This document shows, in pieces, positions 33,319 through 46,564 of a stretch of 64,000 nucleotides of DNA. The notes beneath the pieces were generated by a model. That model was not told the origin of the DNA and searched no databases. It was given only the letters and a program-made list of their open reading frames with translations. Position 1 is the first letter of the stretch; every line of letters begins with the position of its first letter. Both the position numbers and the translations under genes were made by a program. The DNA lies in NCBI RefSeq assembly GCF_000687475.1, contig NC_057320.1, positions 1,302,001 through 1,366,000 of the forward strand. Direction: 5' to 3'. Source of the stretch: Ustilaginoidea virens (taxonomy: Eukaryota; Ascomycota; Sordariomycetes; Hypocreales; Clavicipitaceae).

Positions 33319-34102
33319 GGAGCTTATATATATCCTCTTTATTATACTCCTGCTATATTAGAATTTAGCTTCCCCCCCGGCCTAGCCGTAGACCTTACTA
33401 CCTAAGCTTTAGGATTTCGCCGACCTCTTTAATAAGGCAAAAGCCTTTAGCCTCCTACCGCACTAAGGCACGCTTAATTACTATATTAAGCTTAAACCGA
33501 CCCTAAATAAGGGGCTACCCGACCTATCCTATAGAGACTACTATATAATATATTATAGGACTAATTACTTAAGGTTTAAAGATAGGTAATTAACCTTATA
33601 GATAAGGGATAGATCTATATAAGTTCCTTATTGGTAGCGGCACTAATCCTACTTATAAGAAAAGCGAATAGTAGATAGCACTTCTATATAGATTACCAGG
33701 CCCTAAATAAGGTTATAGCGTAAGACTAGTATCCCCTTCCCTTAATTAAGGAGATACTATATTCCCTATTATAGGCGAAGTGGTTTATAAAGGTAGATAT
33801 CTATACTATATTCTATAAGATCTGTATCGCTGAGGGCGATAAATACTTAACTGTATTCTAGACCTGCTTTAGTCTTTTTAAGTAATTAATAACCCCTTTT
33901 AGTTTAACTAAGGCCCCTATAATATTTTAGCGATATATCAATAGGGCCTTAGGGGACTTATTAGGGGATTTTACTACTATTTACCTAAATAATATTTTAG
34001 TCTATACTAGAGGCTTATAAAAGAAATATATAGACCGCATTAGGGTTATCTTTAGGTGCCTATAAGATACTAGCCTAAATCTCGATTTAGATAAATATAA
34101 TT
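33319..34102 (+). pseudogene. Gyp1 pol: protease-RT spacer and reverse transcriptase, first part
   Basis: ELQDFADLF-like text near 33400-33440 marks the spacer before RT. RT proper is about 33690-34102, with the motifs QYPLPLIKEILY, KVDIYTIFYKI, FSLFKQLITPFSLTKAP and YLNNILVYT, where the catalytic box YLDD reads Y-L-N-N after G to A changes. Interrupted in the word DLDKYN by Lin1; the frame resumes at 40515. Several Q-type stops. Confidence 0.85.
34083..34102 (+). repeat. 20-bp target-site duplication of Lin1, left copy
   Basis: CGATTTAGATAAATATAATT, repeated exactly at 40495-40514. Joining across it restores the Gyp1 RT reading NLDLDKYNFIVKEVYYL. A duplication of this length is usual for LINE integration. 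Confidence 0.95.
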
Positions 34103-35500
34103 ATTATTATTATTAAATTACGCTAGAGGCTATTTAGAGCTAAATAACCTATCTAGTACTTCTATAAAGATGATTTGGAAAGGAAAAACCCGGTAGTCGG
34201 GACGAAAACCCTTCCTATATTCTTAATTACTGCTTTTTGTCGCCCCGCAGCAGGGGCAGTAGGTATCCGATACATAAGAAAATAAGGTATATAACCGCTT
34301 AAGACTATATTTAGTAGTATTGCATGGGAAGAGTGCGAGTAAGAAGTCCCAGAATATTAGGTCTGGGTCGGTAGTTTTATCGGATGAGAAATAAGGGAAG
34401 GGTGAAGCCAGGGGGGGTAAGGCTAATAGCGCGCTCGCAATAAGTGCGTTCTCGCTAGGCGCGTATCTATAGTAGCCTAGGCGCTTCTTAGTATATATTA
34501 ATTTTTTAGTTAGAAGAGAAAGTAAGCTAATTCTAAAGGTAGAAGTAGGCGGTCTTAGGCATTATATTAGTATATAAGTTAGTAATGCCCCTTAATTTAA
34601 TGCCTTTCTTTCTTTTCTTCTTTTCTTCTATAGTGCTAATTTTAAAGTATATAATGACCCCTCTATTGCGGTATAAAGCTAGTGCTAACCTTATTAGCAG
34701 AATAGTAGCAGCAGCAGCAATAATAGTAGTAGTAACAATAACAGCAATAAGAATAATAATAGTAAGAATAAAGATGCTAAAGCGGTTAGCGATATTAGAT
34801 AAGGGGGTGAGTATAAATCTTATGCGTAGTAGAACTGTAGCTAACCCTTATATAGTAGCCCGGCGAACTATATGTATAACTATACAGGCTATATTTAATG
34901 CGCTCGGAGGATCCTAAGTATAGATACTATAACTAATAAGATATAGACTGGGTTGTATCCGCTTTCTAGTAAGGCTAATATAGATAAAGACTAATATAGC
35001 CTGCTATCCTTATGCCTTTATAGGTAAGATATATATACCCTTAGAAAGGACTCTTAGGAATTAGGTTTTAATATAAGAACTCCTAGATATATAGGAGACT
35101 ATTGCCGGGGGGATAAAAGTGCGTTTTCGATTTATATACAGTATAGATTATTAGCTAATTATCTTTACCTTTAGGTAGATAATTATAAGGCCTTCTAGCA
35201 AAGGGCTAAATAGGCGTCCGCCTCTTAGGGGCGTAAATAGGCAGCAGTAATAGCAATAGCGGTAATAATAGGGGGCCTTAGCGCTCCTAGGGTAACCTAG
35301 GAGATACTAAACCTTAAAGAGAGGAAGGTCCTTACCTTAGAGCGATAGGCCTATGCCTAAAAGGATATCGCTATATTATTATAGGTTTTCCTAGCCTAAA
35401 AGGGGAGGGAGGGGGCTTTAAAGGGGGGGCAGACTAAAGATAAAGGGGGGGAGAATAGTAAAGGGAGTAAAAAAGGGGAAAGGGGGGGAATACCCCTATT
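34103..35500 (-). other. Lin1 region downstream of ORF2, with G-rich tract
   Basis: About 1.4 kb between the ORF2 zinc motif and the (TAA)n tail, also present in Lin1b (62700-64000). 35401-35490 contains many runs of four to seven G on the plus strand (antisense to the element), potential G-quadruplex DNA. A 110-aa plus-strand frame (34585-34917) is antisense and rich in Ile/Ala from trinucleotide repeats; I do not regard it as a gene. Confidence 0.6.
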
Positions 35501-35559
35501 ACTAATATAATAACTATTGACTAGTTTCGGCCTATAGGGCTTAAGAGATTTATTTATTC

Positions 35560-38500
35560 CTAATGCTCTTTATTCCCACTATAGGATTACCGTAAATATT
35601 ATTCGGGGGCTATATAAGGGTATTTAATAGCGCCTTTAGCTATACTAGATTAGAGGGATTAGGCGAGCCGGAATTAATTAAATTGGTTAATACTAAGTAT
35701 TTAGTAAGCGATCGTCTATATAAGGTATAGTTTATCTAATACGATAGATATACTAAATCGGTCGTAAAGTAGGCTAAAGCTAGGATTAAACCTAAGGAGT
35801 ATATATCTTTATTTATAGTACTTTAGGCAGGAGAGGATAATATAGTAAAGGTTTTCCGGGCCTTCCCTATAGCAGTAGAAAGGTAATAGCACTAAAGGAA
35901 TTTATTAAAGGCAAAGGAAAGAGTTAAAGCTAATTTTTTCTATATAAAGTTAGGTAAGTATTACCAATTTATATTTTTATAGGCTTTCGTATAATCGAAT
36001 TATTTTTGCTATAAAATAAAAATCTAATACCCTTTTGGCTGCTAGGGTCTTATATTAGGGGCGTCTCGCCCTTACTACTATCTAATTATTTTGCTATTGG
36101 TTATATTAGTCTTTTATTAGTCTTTTTTTAGCTAAAAGCTAATAGGAGTTAAGGTCGGAAAATAAGGTATAAACTAGAGGTCTATAATTACCCTTCCTTT
36201 ATTAGTATTAGAGTATTACTACTACTACTGCTAATGCGCGGTTAATCCTATTAGTTATACCTATTTTAGCTATTCTTTTAAGGAACCGCTAGTAGATATA
36301 ATTAAAATAAAAGTCGATTAGGGGTATAGCTGCCTCGGTCTTAAGGGTATTTAATAGTATAGCCTTAAAGGCTTTAGTAATTATATAGAGGTAGGCTGAT
36401 TATTCTATAGCTAGGGATTTTATAATACCTTTTGCTATCCCTTTAGGGGTAGTAGGGGTATATTATACCTCTACGCTAAAAGCAATAGAGGTTCAAATAA
36501 CCTATATATAGATAAGGCATACTTCCCGATATTAGTAGCCTTAGGTAGAGGCCGCTATCGCTATAAGCGTAAATCGCTACTACTTAAATTTCTTTACGAT
36601 TTTAATATAGTATTCCCTTTATTTTAGCTTATAGTAGATTTCGACCCCTAGGAATTTAATATATTATTTCGGCTATATTATAGTAGTTTTAAGCTATACT
36701 AGGGTCTTATCTGCTTTATAAGTATACGTAAAGTAAATAAGCTTGCTCTTCTTAGGGTTAAAGTTTAGTCTTACTTATTTAGACTAATTATCGTAGATAG
36801 CTTATACTTTCTTAAATAGCGCTTTAGTCTCCTTTATATCTCTCCTATAGGCTATAATATTAGTATTATTAATAAAGCCTAGCATAATAGTTAATATAAT
36901 CTCTTATAATCTCTTATAGAGCGGTATAATATAAATAAAGAAGAGGATAGAGGAGAAAGGGGACCCTTAAGGGACCTTAGTAGTAATTAGTAATTTCTCT
37001 ATAAGCTATCCTTTAAAGTAGATTTATACTATTTGCGAATTAGTAAAACTATATACCTATACTATAAGCTATAGTGGGAGCCTTTTATTAAGGAGTAAGT
37101 AGATAAGGCGGGTATAATTAATTATATTAAAAGCTACTAATATATTTAGTTAAAGGAGCGAGGCAATCCTACTATAGTGCTAGGTCGTATGAATAATCTC
37201 TATTAGTATGCTTAATACTATATTAATTAACCGGTTTGCCTTATTACTTATTTAAAGGTCTAGGAGGAGGTTACCCTCTTTAAGGGTAATAGTAAGCCGC
37301 TTTATAATTATAGCTTTTATAACCTTCCCTATTAGGTTAAGTAATAATATTAGTCTTTATCTTTTTGCTTTTAAATATTCCTTAGGCCTTTTCCTAGGCT
37401 TCTATAGTATTATTACTTTAGCCTCTTAAAATTAGGCTAGGTAATACCTAATGCAATATATTTCGTTAAAGAGGTATATAAAGGTTTAAACGAGTAGAAG
37501 GCTATATACTTTAAGGAATCCTACTAAGAGCTTATTAAGGCCTAATGCTTTCTAGCCTGCTATATTGCGTAATATAGTATATACCTCTTTATAGGTAAAA
37601 GAGTCTATAGCGGGGAATATAGTAGTAGTAAGCTAGGGGAATATTAGGTTAAGGATATTATTATAAATAGCCTAAAAGGTAGGGAAGAACTATTAGGCGA
37701 GTATTTATACTTTCTTTTTATACGTTATTGCTTTTAGGCCTAAATTACTTTATTTTAGTAGGGGGATTTCTTTTAATTTAAGTGGGAGGCTACTATATAA
37801 GTAAGCCTATTTCTCTAGAGACTATAGGTTAGTATTCTAAATGGTTATTTTATTAAGGGCTTCTCGCTATAACTAGTGCTATTCCTTTTAGATAATATAG
37901 GATTAGGTCGCTTTTACTTTTTAAGCGGCGCTAAGGTTCTCCAGGGTACGGCATACTACCTATTTTTAATAGGCCTTTTTTACTACTATTTAGGCCATCT
38001 TAGTGCAGGAGTTCTACTAAAGCTCTATATTATGAGCTTTAGGTACCCTTTTTAGTACTATAATATTAGTAATACTCTAGAGTTAGCCGGTAAGCTATTC
38101 GATATATATATCTATTTTAGTAGGGGAGCGGAGTAAAGCTTTAGTATAATAGGTAGTAAATCAGTTTTTTATTTTAGCTTAAGCGAGGTATTAATTAAAT
38201 AACTTCTAGTTATTTTTTAAGGGGGGGGCTTTTATATAGTAGTTATCGGTCTTAATGTATATAAGCTAGGGGATATAGTTAGACCTAATAAGGTTGGTAT
38301 TTCTAAGATATTCGACTATAATATTTAGTATAACCTATATATAATCGATAGTACTATTTTTTTTTCCTAGGGCTCTCTTTATTACTTTGCCGTAAGGAGT
38401 GACTAGCTTAAGCTACTATTATATTATAAGTTTAAAGAGAGTATTAATACTAAGCGAGATTTAATTTAAACTATCCTAAAGAGGGTAGTATATATTAAAG

Positions 38501-39000
38501 TCCCTAATAAAGGTACTATAGGGGTAGGATAGGAACTTAGCGAGCGTAATAAAAGGGGTTATTTAGCTTAGCTTATAGCCTTAGGAGTAGATAGAGTAGA
38601 TATTAGTATATAATAGGGAAATCTTATATTAGTCGGTTCCTTTATTACTAGACTATATACTAGGCCTATACTACTTATAGATATATATTGCTATTCTCTT
38701 GCTATATATTGCTAATATATATCTTCTAAGGCTTAGGCTTAGCGGGGTCCGTCTAGGCATAATAGGTTTTTAGATCGCTATAATATTAAGCTCGTACTAG
38801 TAATAGAGTATTAGTCTTATAAGGGTGGTTTTTTTCTATATATTCTAGTAGAAGACTATTATTATATAGATGATTGCAAAGGGGTTAATAGCAATAGTTT
38901 ATTAAAAGTGGCTATAGGTTAGGCATCTAGGGTAAGCGTAATCGCACTATAGTCTTATATAGGGGCAGCTTAGAGGAAAGCGGTAATACTACTATCGGCC
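35560..39000 (-). pseudogene. Lin1 ORF2 (endonuclease, reverse transcriptase, RNase H)
   Basis: Endonuclease motif G-D-F-N-I-Y-Y-P-L near 38480-38510 (family GDFNxHHPxW, with His to Tyr changes). RT motif GVPQGSPL-like at about 36950-36980 (Gln as stop), and the catalytic box G-F-I-N-N at 36860-36890 where F-x-D-D is expected, both Asp to Asn by G to A change. RNase H region about 36200-36780. C-terminal zinc-knuckle region near 35560-35700. Catalytically dead. Confidence 0.8.
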
Positions 39001-39059
39001 TTAATGCGAAAGGTCCTATTAATGCTTCCGACCGGTTGGCCTTATTTTTAGGGGGAGGG

Positions 39060-40320
39060 CTTATATAAGGGAGATCTACTAGCTATATGGCGGCGGCTTT
39101 AATCTGTAATTAAAATAGTATTAGTATTTAATGCTATATATAAGGCGAAGAGCTTTAGTCTATTGCTATAGGAGTTTCTAGTTTTTTCTTATTATTTATT
39201 CGCTACTTTATAGAGGCAGGACTATACTAGGTATAATCTATAATAGTTAAGGTAGGATTTGCATTAGTTTTATATAGTAGCTAGGTAGCTTTAATTGCTA
39301 TCTAGATAGCATTTAGAGCCGTATCGGCCGCAGCAAACTACTGCTATATAGTATATAGCGATATAGCCGAATTTAAAGTAGTTATAGCACTAGCGAGGGT
39401 ATATAGTATCGTTATAAGATTTAGCTTTAAATATCTCTATTTAGTATATAATGCCGGCTTTATAAAGCTTATTTATAAGGTCGATAGAGTCTACCCTTAT
39501 AATTAAGGGCGCCTATATTGCAGTCCCCTTAAGGCGGCGAAGGGAAACCCTAGTAAAGCCCTCTCTATTAGCTTTAGTAAAATTCGACTAAATATCCTTT
39601 ATCGCAGCATTTACAGTATAATAGGTCGGGAAGCTTTTAATAATAATACTAAATAAGCGTTAATTAGGTTCCGCCTCCTAGCTAAAGGCGGGGCATACCT
39701 AAGTTATATCTATAGTATATTTCGCTTTTTTTTCTTTAAAGGTAATAATTATATCGCTATTATAGAGCCTATAGGCCGCAACTACTACTCCCTTAGCGGT
39801 AGTCCTATTAATTATATTAACGATTTCGATTAGGGTATAATTCTAAAGGATTTCGCTAATAGTATTTCTTTTAATAAGGACTTTACGGTAGATATAGGGG
39901 GGTACCGCGAGGGGAGTTAGGCTATATTAGGGCAGTATAGCAGCTGCGAGTCTTTATATAGCAATAAATGCCCATATAGTAGGAGCTATAGTAGGTTTTC
40001 GGAGATTCTATATAGCCTTATTAACTGTAGTCTTAATTGTCTATATAAGGGTTCTAATAGGGGTGTAAATATTACCTAAGTCGGCCTTTTACTAGGCAGT
40101 CTTTACTATAAAATTTATAGCCTCTTGCACTCTTCCTAATACTACTAGGGGAATATAATCCTAAAGCTCTTTTATAAAGTCTATAATAATATCGGCTACT
40201 AGTTGCTTCTATCTTTAGGCAGGTTCGGTCTCAGTCTGGTTATATTATATACTATTTACGATCGTAGTATTAAGGTTATAGCAGCTATATACTATACTGC
40301 CCCTATTCCCTCTATCGATA
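39060..40320 (-). pseudogene. Lin1 ORF1 (gag-like, zinc knuckles)
   Basis: Minus-strand frame with Q-type stops, near-identical in content to 58690-60050. Cys-rich knuckles sit at about 39300-39420 (sense text CYNYF..., CCGRYGSK). The product would bind element RNA. The ATG could not be fixed; the likely start is near 40320. Confidence 0.7.
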
Positions 40321-40494
40321 TCTATTACTTTATCCGCGCCTGCTGCGCCTACTCCTTAGATGTAATGCGCTATAGGTGAGGGGGGTAAATAGACGAGAAA
40401 AAGCGATTAAGAATATTAGAATTGATTTTAGAGGCGGTTCCATGCCGCTACCTAGGTGCGGGCGAAATCGCGAAAGTTTTTTTTTTTTTTATTG

Positions 40495-40514
40495 CGATTT
40501 AGATAAATATAATT
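40495..40514 (+). repeat. 20-bp target-site duplication of Lin1, right copy
   Basis: Exact copy of 34083-34102; the Gyp1 RT frame continues directly after it. Confidence 0.95.
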
Positions 40515-41177
40515 TTATAGTAAAAGAGGTATACTACCTTAGATATATTATTATAGTAGGAAAGGAGATCTGCTTAGACCCTAAGAAGATTAAAGCGATT
40601 TAAGAATAAAAAGCCTTTACGAAATTATAAGGCATTTAAAGCTTTCTAGGGTTTATAAACTTCTATTGCAATTTTATCCTAAACTTTTCCTACCTAGCTA
40701 AGCCTTTAGTTTAATTAATATAAAAGGGTATCCACTTTTAATAGCTTAAAAGGGAAAAAATAGCTTTCTAAATGCTTAAATAGTACTTTATTTTATACCT
40801 AGTTTTTGCCTAATAGGACTCTAAGAAGGAAACGATCCTTAAGGCAGATAGCTTTAGTATAGCTTTTAATAGCTATTTCTCTTAAATTAAAAAGAATAAA
40901 ATATTCTACCTAATCGCATACTATTTAGTATAGCTTATAAAAGCTAAGTAGAATTATACTATCTATAATAAGAAATTGCTTACTATTATTTTATACTTTA
41001 AGGCGTAATCGGCTAAACTTTATTCTATTACCGCCCTATTTATAATTTTTATAGACTATAAAAACCTTAAGTATTTTGCCTAACTGAGGGAGATATTGGA
41101 ATATTAAGTGTAATAGGCCGAGATATTAGCCTTCTTTAACTTCTACCTTTAATACCGGCCTAGCTTATAGGCCTAAT
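40515..41177 (+). pseudogene. Gyp1 pol: end of RT and RNase H
   Basis: Reads FIVKEVYYLRYIIIVGKEI, then SFLGFINFYCNFI and AKPL, followed by RNase H text (about 40840-41080, LKADSFSIAF). Q-type stops throughout. It ends at the CTAAT duplication (41173-41177) of Gyp1b. The frame 40377-40603 joins Lin1 antisense leader to this segment by chance. Confidence 0.85.
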
Positions 41178-41431
41178 TATAAAGGACTAGCCCTAGGGCG
41201 ACTGCGAATAGGCGTCAAACGTATATATTGATAAAACTAAGGAGGAAGGGAAAAAAGCCCGAATCAGGTCCCTTCCGCAGTTTATATATATCCATATATA
41301 GCGCGGGCTAAAGCCCTAGCGTTACCCTATCGGTCCCGCGTATCTGCCTTATATAATCCATCCCGGGTTAGGCATAGGCGCAGCCCGAGCCCAGCTAGCT
41401 TATAATACAGGCATAGCCTAAGTCTATAATA
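41178..41431 (-). repeat. 3' LTR of Gyp1b
   Basis: 254 bp, plus strand TATAAAGGAC...AGTCTATAATA, RIP-altered from TGTAAAGGAC...AGTCCGTAACA as seen in its less damaged partner. Contains GCGCGGGCTAAAGCCC and related inverted words. Confidence 0.92.
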
Positions 41432-41479
41432 TACCCCCCTTCTCCGGAAAAAATTTCAACCGTTTCTATATCGGGGTTG

Positions 41480-44400
41480 CTATAGGGTTCGCCCGGGTCT
41501 ATTATATATCTAAATATCCCCCTATTTAGCCTTAAATACCTCCCGCGCTGTAGTATCTTTAAAATTCTCTAGAGGTTTTTAAGTCGGCAAATCGTATCCT
41601 AACTATTTTACTAAAATATTATATTTCCTGCTACAGCCTTAAGCGTTTCTCGCGGCTAATATTGCCTTAACCTTAAATTCCTTATATAGGGTATTAGAGT
41701 CCTCTAGTAAGACTAATATAGGACCAGGCCTAGTATTAGTAAATATTTAGCTTAGTAGCGGGTCGGAGGCGGCCTATTCGATAAAATCAATATAGAAAAC
41801 CGGGTAGATACTATTAGGGATATTAAGTTAGATATTAAGTAGAGATAAGACGGCTATAATAGTATACTTTATAGAGACCTAATTAAGTTTCTTATAAGGC
41901 CGGTTAGTCTTAATATTCCGTAGGCTAAGCTAAATACGGTCCCTAACCTAATAATACTCTGCTAGGTATTAGGAACGGTTTATTACGTCCTACTGCCTTT
42001 ATTAGGCAAATATAATAGTAGCCTAAGCGAGTTCTCCCCGTTCCTATATAATAGCTAGGAAATATACTGTCCGCTCTTTAGGGGTTATAAAGCTTAATGA
42101 GATATTAGGGGGAGGGGCTATAATAAGAGAATTAAAGCTATTTAAGAGATAGTTTAGGCTATACCTAGTAATAGAGGAGGTATAGTTATTTAGAGTATAT
42201 TAGTAAATTGTAAGGTATTAAGGTTAATCGTACTAATCGAATGCTACTTTTATATATAAAATAGCCTAGACCTTTTAGTTTATATGCTTTATACTACTTT
42301 TAGTCTAGGGGTAATATATAGTCGAGAGGAGTTATTTAGTCCTAATAGTCTTATATAATATTATCTAGAAGTGGCCTATTTAGTCTAAGCCCCTATCGCT
42401 AATAATTTAGGCGGGGAATCTATAGTACTGCCATTAGCAATCTAAGAAATATTCTATATAATCCTCCGCTTATATAAAGTATATCGCTTCGAGTTAGATA
42501 TACTTTAATAAGCAGTTAGTAATAATTATTAAGTAGTATGGATTGGAGTTAGTATAGGCTAGGAGGTCTATTATAAAGTCTATAGAGATTTAGGATTAAA
42601 AGCAATCTAGGATCGGTAGGGGCTAGAGTAGCCCCTATTATAACTAATGGCTTTTATACACCCTATAGTATTAGCAATTCTAAATAAACTAAGCCACCTT
42701 AAATAATATATTATTAAAGTGGTAGTCTTATTATAGCAATTAGAAGGTTATATTCTTCTTTAGATGCCCTATAGTAGGGGAGTTATAATAGCGCTAAATT
42801 ACCATAGTTATTAGCGGCTTAAATAAGGGAAGCTAAATCTAGCCTTGGTAGAATAATACTCTATAGGTATTTAGAGAATAATTTATAATCTACTCTTTAG
42901 TCTTTACCTCTACTAAAAATTATTATTCTCCGTTTGCTATAGTTATCTACTAGACCTAATATAATTTATCTTTAGCTGCAGCTTAGTCCTAGAGTGCCTA
43001 TAGGTATATATTAGTAAAAATTCGGGAGCTATTAGGTAAAGAGACTCTAATCAATAAAATCGCTATTAGTATATCTTTTATTATGCCTAGGTCTATAGTT
43101 AGCTAATCCCCTATTAGGTTTAATTAGCCTTCTATTAGGTCTGCTTTTATAGTAGAAATAGATAGAGGTTAGAGGATTTAGCTAAACTTTAATATTATAT
43201 TATCTACCTTTTACTCCTATTGCAAGAGTATATTAGGGCATTAGGCCTATAAGCTAGGCCGGTACTAAAGGTAGAAGTTAAAGAGGGCTAATATCTTATT
43301 CTATCGCGCTTAATATTTTAATATTTCCTTTAGTTAGGCAAAATACTTAAGGTTCTTATAGTCTATAAGGATTATAAATAGAATAGCAATAGAATAGAGT
43401 TTGGCAGATTATACCTTAAGGCATAAGATAATAGCGAGTAGCTCTTTATTATAGATAGTATAATTCTATTTAGCTTTAGTAAGCCATACTAAATAGTATG
43501 CGATTAAATAAAGCATTCTATCTTCTTTAATTTAGGAGAGGTAGCTATTAATAGCTATACTAAAGCTATCCGCTTTAAGGATTATTTCCTTCTTAAGGTC
43601 CTATTAGGCGAAAATTAAGTATAAAATAAAATACTACTTAAGTATTTAAAAGGCTTTTTCTTTTTCTTTTAGCTATTAAAAAAGGATACCCTTTTAAATC
43701 AGTCGGACTAATAGTTTAGCTAGATAGAAAAAATCTAGGATAAAATTGCAATAGAAGTTTACAAACCTTAGAAAGCTCTAAATGCCCTATAATTTTATAG
43801 GGGCTTTTTACTCCTAGATTACTTTAATCTTTTTAAGGTCTAAATAGATCTCCTTTCCCGCTATTATAATATAGCCTAAATAATATACCTCTTTTACGGC
43901 AAATTTATATTTATCTAGATCTAAGTTTAGGCTAGCATCTTATAGCCGTCTAAGGACCTTCTTTATATAATTTATATACTCCTTCCGTAAGCCCCTAGTA
44001 TAAACTAAAATATTATTAAGGTAGGCTATAGTAAAGTCTCCTAATATATCCCCTAAAGCTCTATTTATATAATATTAGAATATCATAAAGGCCCTAATTA
44101 GGCTAAAAGGGATTACTAACTACTCGAAAAGGCTAAAGCGCATTTAGAATACAGTAAAGTGCTTATCACTATTAGCGATATAGATCTTATAGAATGCGGC
44201 CTAAATATCTACCTTTATAAACTACTTCGCTTATAATAGGGATTATAATATCTCTTTAATTAAAGGAAAGGGGTATTAGTCCTATATAGTGACCTTATTT
44301 AGGGCCTAATAATTTATGCAAAAATACTATTCCCTATTTGCCTTCTTTGCGAGTAAGATAGGCGCTATAGCTAATAAGGAGTTTATATAGATCTAACCTT

Positions 44401-46560
44401 TATCTATAAGGTTAGTTACCTATCTCTAGACCTTAAATAATTAATTTTGCGGTATATTATATAGTAGTCCCTATAGGAGGTTAGAAGGACCCCTATTTAG
44501 GGTCGGTTTAAACTTAATATAATAGTCGAGTATACCCTAATGTGGTAAGAGGCTAGAGGCCTTTTCTTTATTAAAAAGGTTAGTAAAGTCCTATAGCTTA
44601 GGTAGTAAGGTCTATAGCTAGATTAAAGAGGAAATTAAATTCTAGTAAGGCAGAAATATAATATAAAGAATATAGGTAAGCTCTTATAGGCTTATATAGA
44701 AGAAGGAGGTCGAATTATCTTTAGAGTATACTACTTATTGTATTATACTATAAAAGACTAATCTAAGAATATAAATTATAATAGGTCTAAAGGGTTAAAT
44801 AGTTAATTCCTTTATAAGTAGCCTATTAGCGGCTCTAATCTTTAGTTAGTACTACTTTACTTATAATTCGATATCGTAATATTCTATTTAGGGTAGCCTT
44901 AGGATAATATTATAGGTAAAGCCTAAGATAATATGAAGTATTATAATTAATAGCTATCTATTAATATTAATATCGATATGGATAGTATAGGTAATCGAGG
45001 GGGTAATAGTATAATACTCCCCCGATCGGCTCTTTATATCTACTATAGTCTTAAGCTTTCTGCGGGATAATAGGTAGATAGGTTAGAGTCCTAATCTTTA
45101 AATAGTTCTTTCGCTTATTGCATTATAATAATTATAGCTAGAATCAATGAAGGTATTAATAAAAGTAGAATTATTATATATTAAGACTAAAAAGGGGTAT
45201 CTATCTATATATTCTTTAATATTATTAATCTCCTTTTAATAGTAGTCCTATTATAATTTAGCTAAAGGTTAAATGCGTTTTTTAAGCCTTTTTGTAAGAT
45301 TTAGCTTAAAGGCTAGTCTTTTCCCTAGGAATTACTATTATTACTATCTCTAAATTTAGCGAATCGTAAGGCTTTTATAGCCTTTAAGTCTATAGAAGCT
45401 ATAGTTATCTCTTATAGGGGTTAGGCCGGCCTTAGCTTATATTCCTATATTTTATAGTCGGTATCCCTATATTAGGTATAAAGTAATTTCTAGTAGTGCT
45501 CCTTAAGGACTTTTATTGAAACCTATACCGCCTTTTTATTAGGCTACTTTCGCTTGCCTTTCGAATCTAGCTTATAGACGCCTATTATAGGCATATTACT
45601 ATCCTTATCTTAAGCCATTATCTGCAGATCTTAGGTATTAGTATTATAATCCCGGGAAGGGTCTATATAGCGTTTTATAGTAAGGCTTATCTCTAGGTTG
45701 ATAGCGATTTTACGGTACTATATAACGGCTATATTATAATCCTTCTGGGAGACCTTTAGGCCGATAATCTTTTCTAATATATAAAGGTTAAAAGCAGATT
45801 AGAGTATTTTTAGCTTAACTAACTTAGGCTACTTAAGCCCCCCTACTAATACTAATTTCTCTTTAAAGTATATAAAAAAGGTAGAGAAAGGTTCTTAAGG
45901 CTTTTAATAGAGGATATACTTAAGCTTATTAATTATGCGTTCCTCCTAATGCGGATCCTTAAAGAGTCGCTATAGGTAGTTAAAAAAAGCGGCCGGTTAG
46001 TAATAAAGGGCTATATTATTTTTATAGAATATTATAATTTAGGATTAGACTATAGCTAAAAGGTTCTAATAGATAAATATCTATTAGGTCTTATTATTAC
46101 TAATAAAGTCCCAATCGATCTCTAGTTTATACTTTATAAAGGTCCTCTATATAGTAAATATAGCCTTCTTACTATTAAAGGGTTCCCTAATTAGTATCGG
46201 CTTATGCTTTAATTAGGCTTCCTTTAGGATTAAGATAGAATTAATTAGAGACCGGTTAAAAGTCGTTATAAGGGCTAGCAATAGTTACTATTACATCTAT
46301 TCGATAAATGCCTATATCTAACGCTTACTCTGTTTGGCCTAAGCGCATATCTAGCTCTTACTCTCTTAGCTTTAAGATAGCTACTTTTAGAACCTCATAT
46401 TAAATACTTCTATAGCATTTATAATTAACTCTAGTTGCGCGGCCTATTAATAAGTAGAGGTGTGTTAGGCATTATTAGAGCCTATAGCGTTCTATAAGGG
46501 GTCTATATCAATTATCGGCGGTTATATAGGGTATAATAATAAAGGTTGAGAGAGTTTTAT
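41480..46560 (-). pseudogene. Gyp1b gag-pol, inactivated
   Basis: Minus-strand order from right to left: gag about 46560-45500, protease about 45200-44950, RT about 44330-43830 (KVDI..AFYKI, FSLFEQLVIP, Y-L-N-N for the catalytic box), RNase H about 43790-43100, integrase about 43000-41950, chromodomain about 41640-41500 (VEEILAARNAQG, LENFKD). Gene order and chromodomain identify a Ty3/gypsy chromovirus. Many Q-type stops. Confidence 0.85.
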
Positions 46561-46564
46561 TAAT

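Larger units (their letters stand above)
34103..40494 (-). mobile_element. LINE (non-LTR retrotransposon) Lin1, full length, RIP-degraded
   Basis: 6392 bp between copies of a 20-bp target duplication. The element's 5' end is at the right: TTTCGCG complement at 40470-40476, preceded in sense by a run of 14 A (T run 40477-40490). Its 3' end at the left is a (TAA)n tail (TTATTATTATTATTA, 34101-34115). Two ORFs in LINE order: ORF1 with CCHC knuckles; ORF2 with AP endonuclease, RT, RNase H and a C-terminal zinc motif, as in fungal Tad-like/I-like LINEs. About 1.4 kb follows ORF2. The 3' end of the other copy lies just outside the window. Confidence 0.9.

Noticed and set aside
34585..34917. 110-codon plus-strand frame with hydrophobic runs
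   Set aside because: Antisense to the Lin1 3' region; hydrophobicity comes from ATA/GTA trinucleotide repeats, and the matching region of Lin1b does not preserve it as a gene.
40376..40603. 75-codon frame starting MRGVNRREKAIKN
   Set aside because: Chance fusion of Lin1 antisense leader with the Gyp1 RT reading frame across the target duplication; only the last ~30 codons are meaningful (RT).
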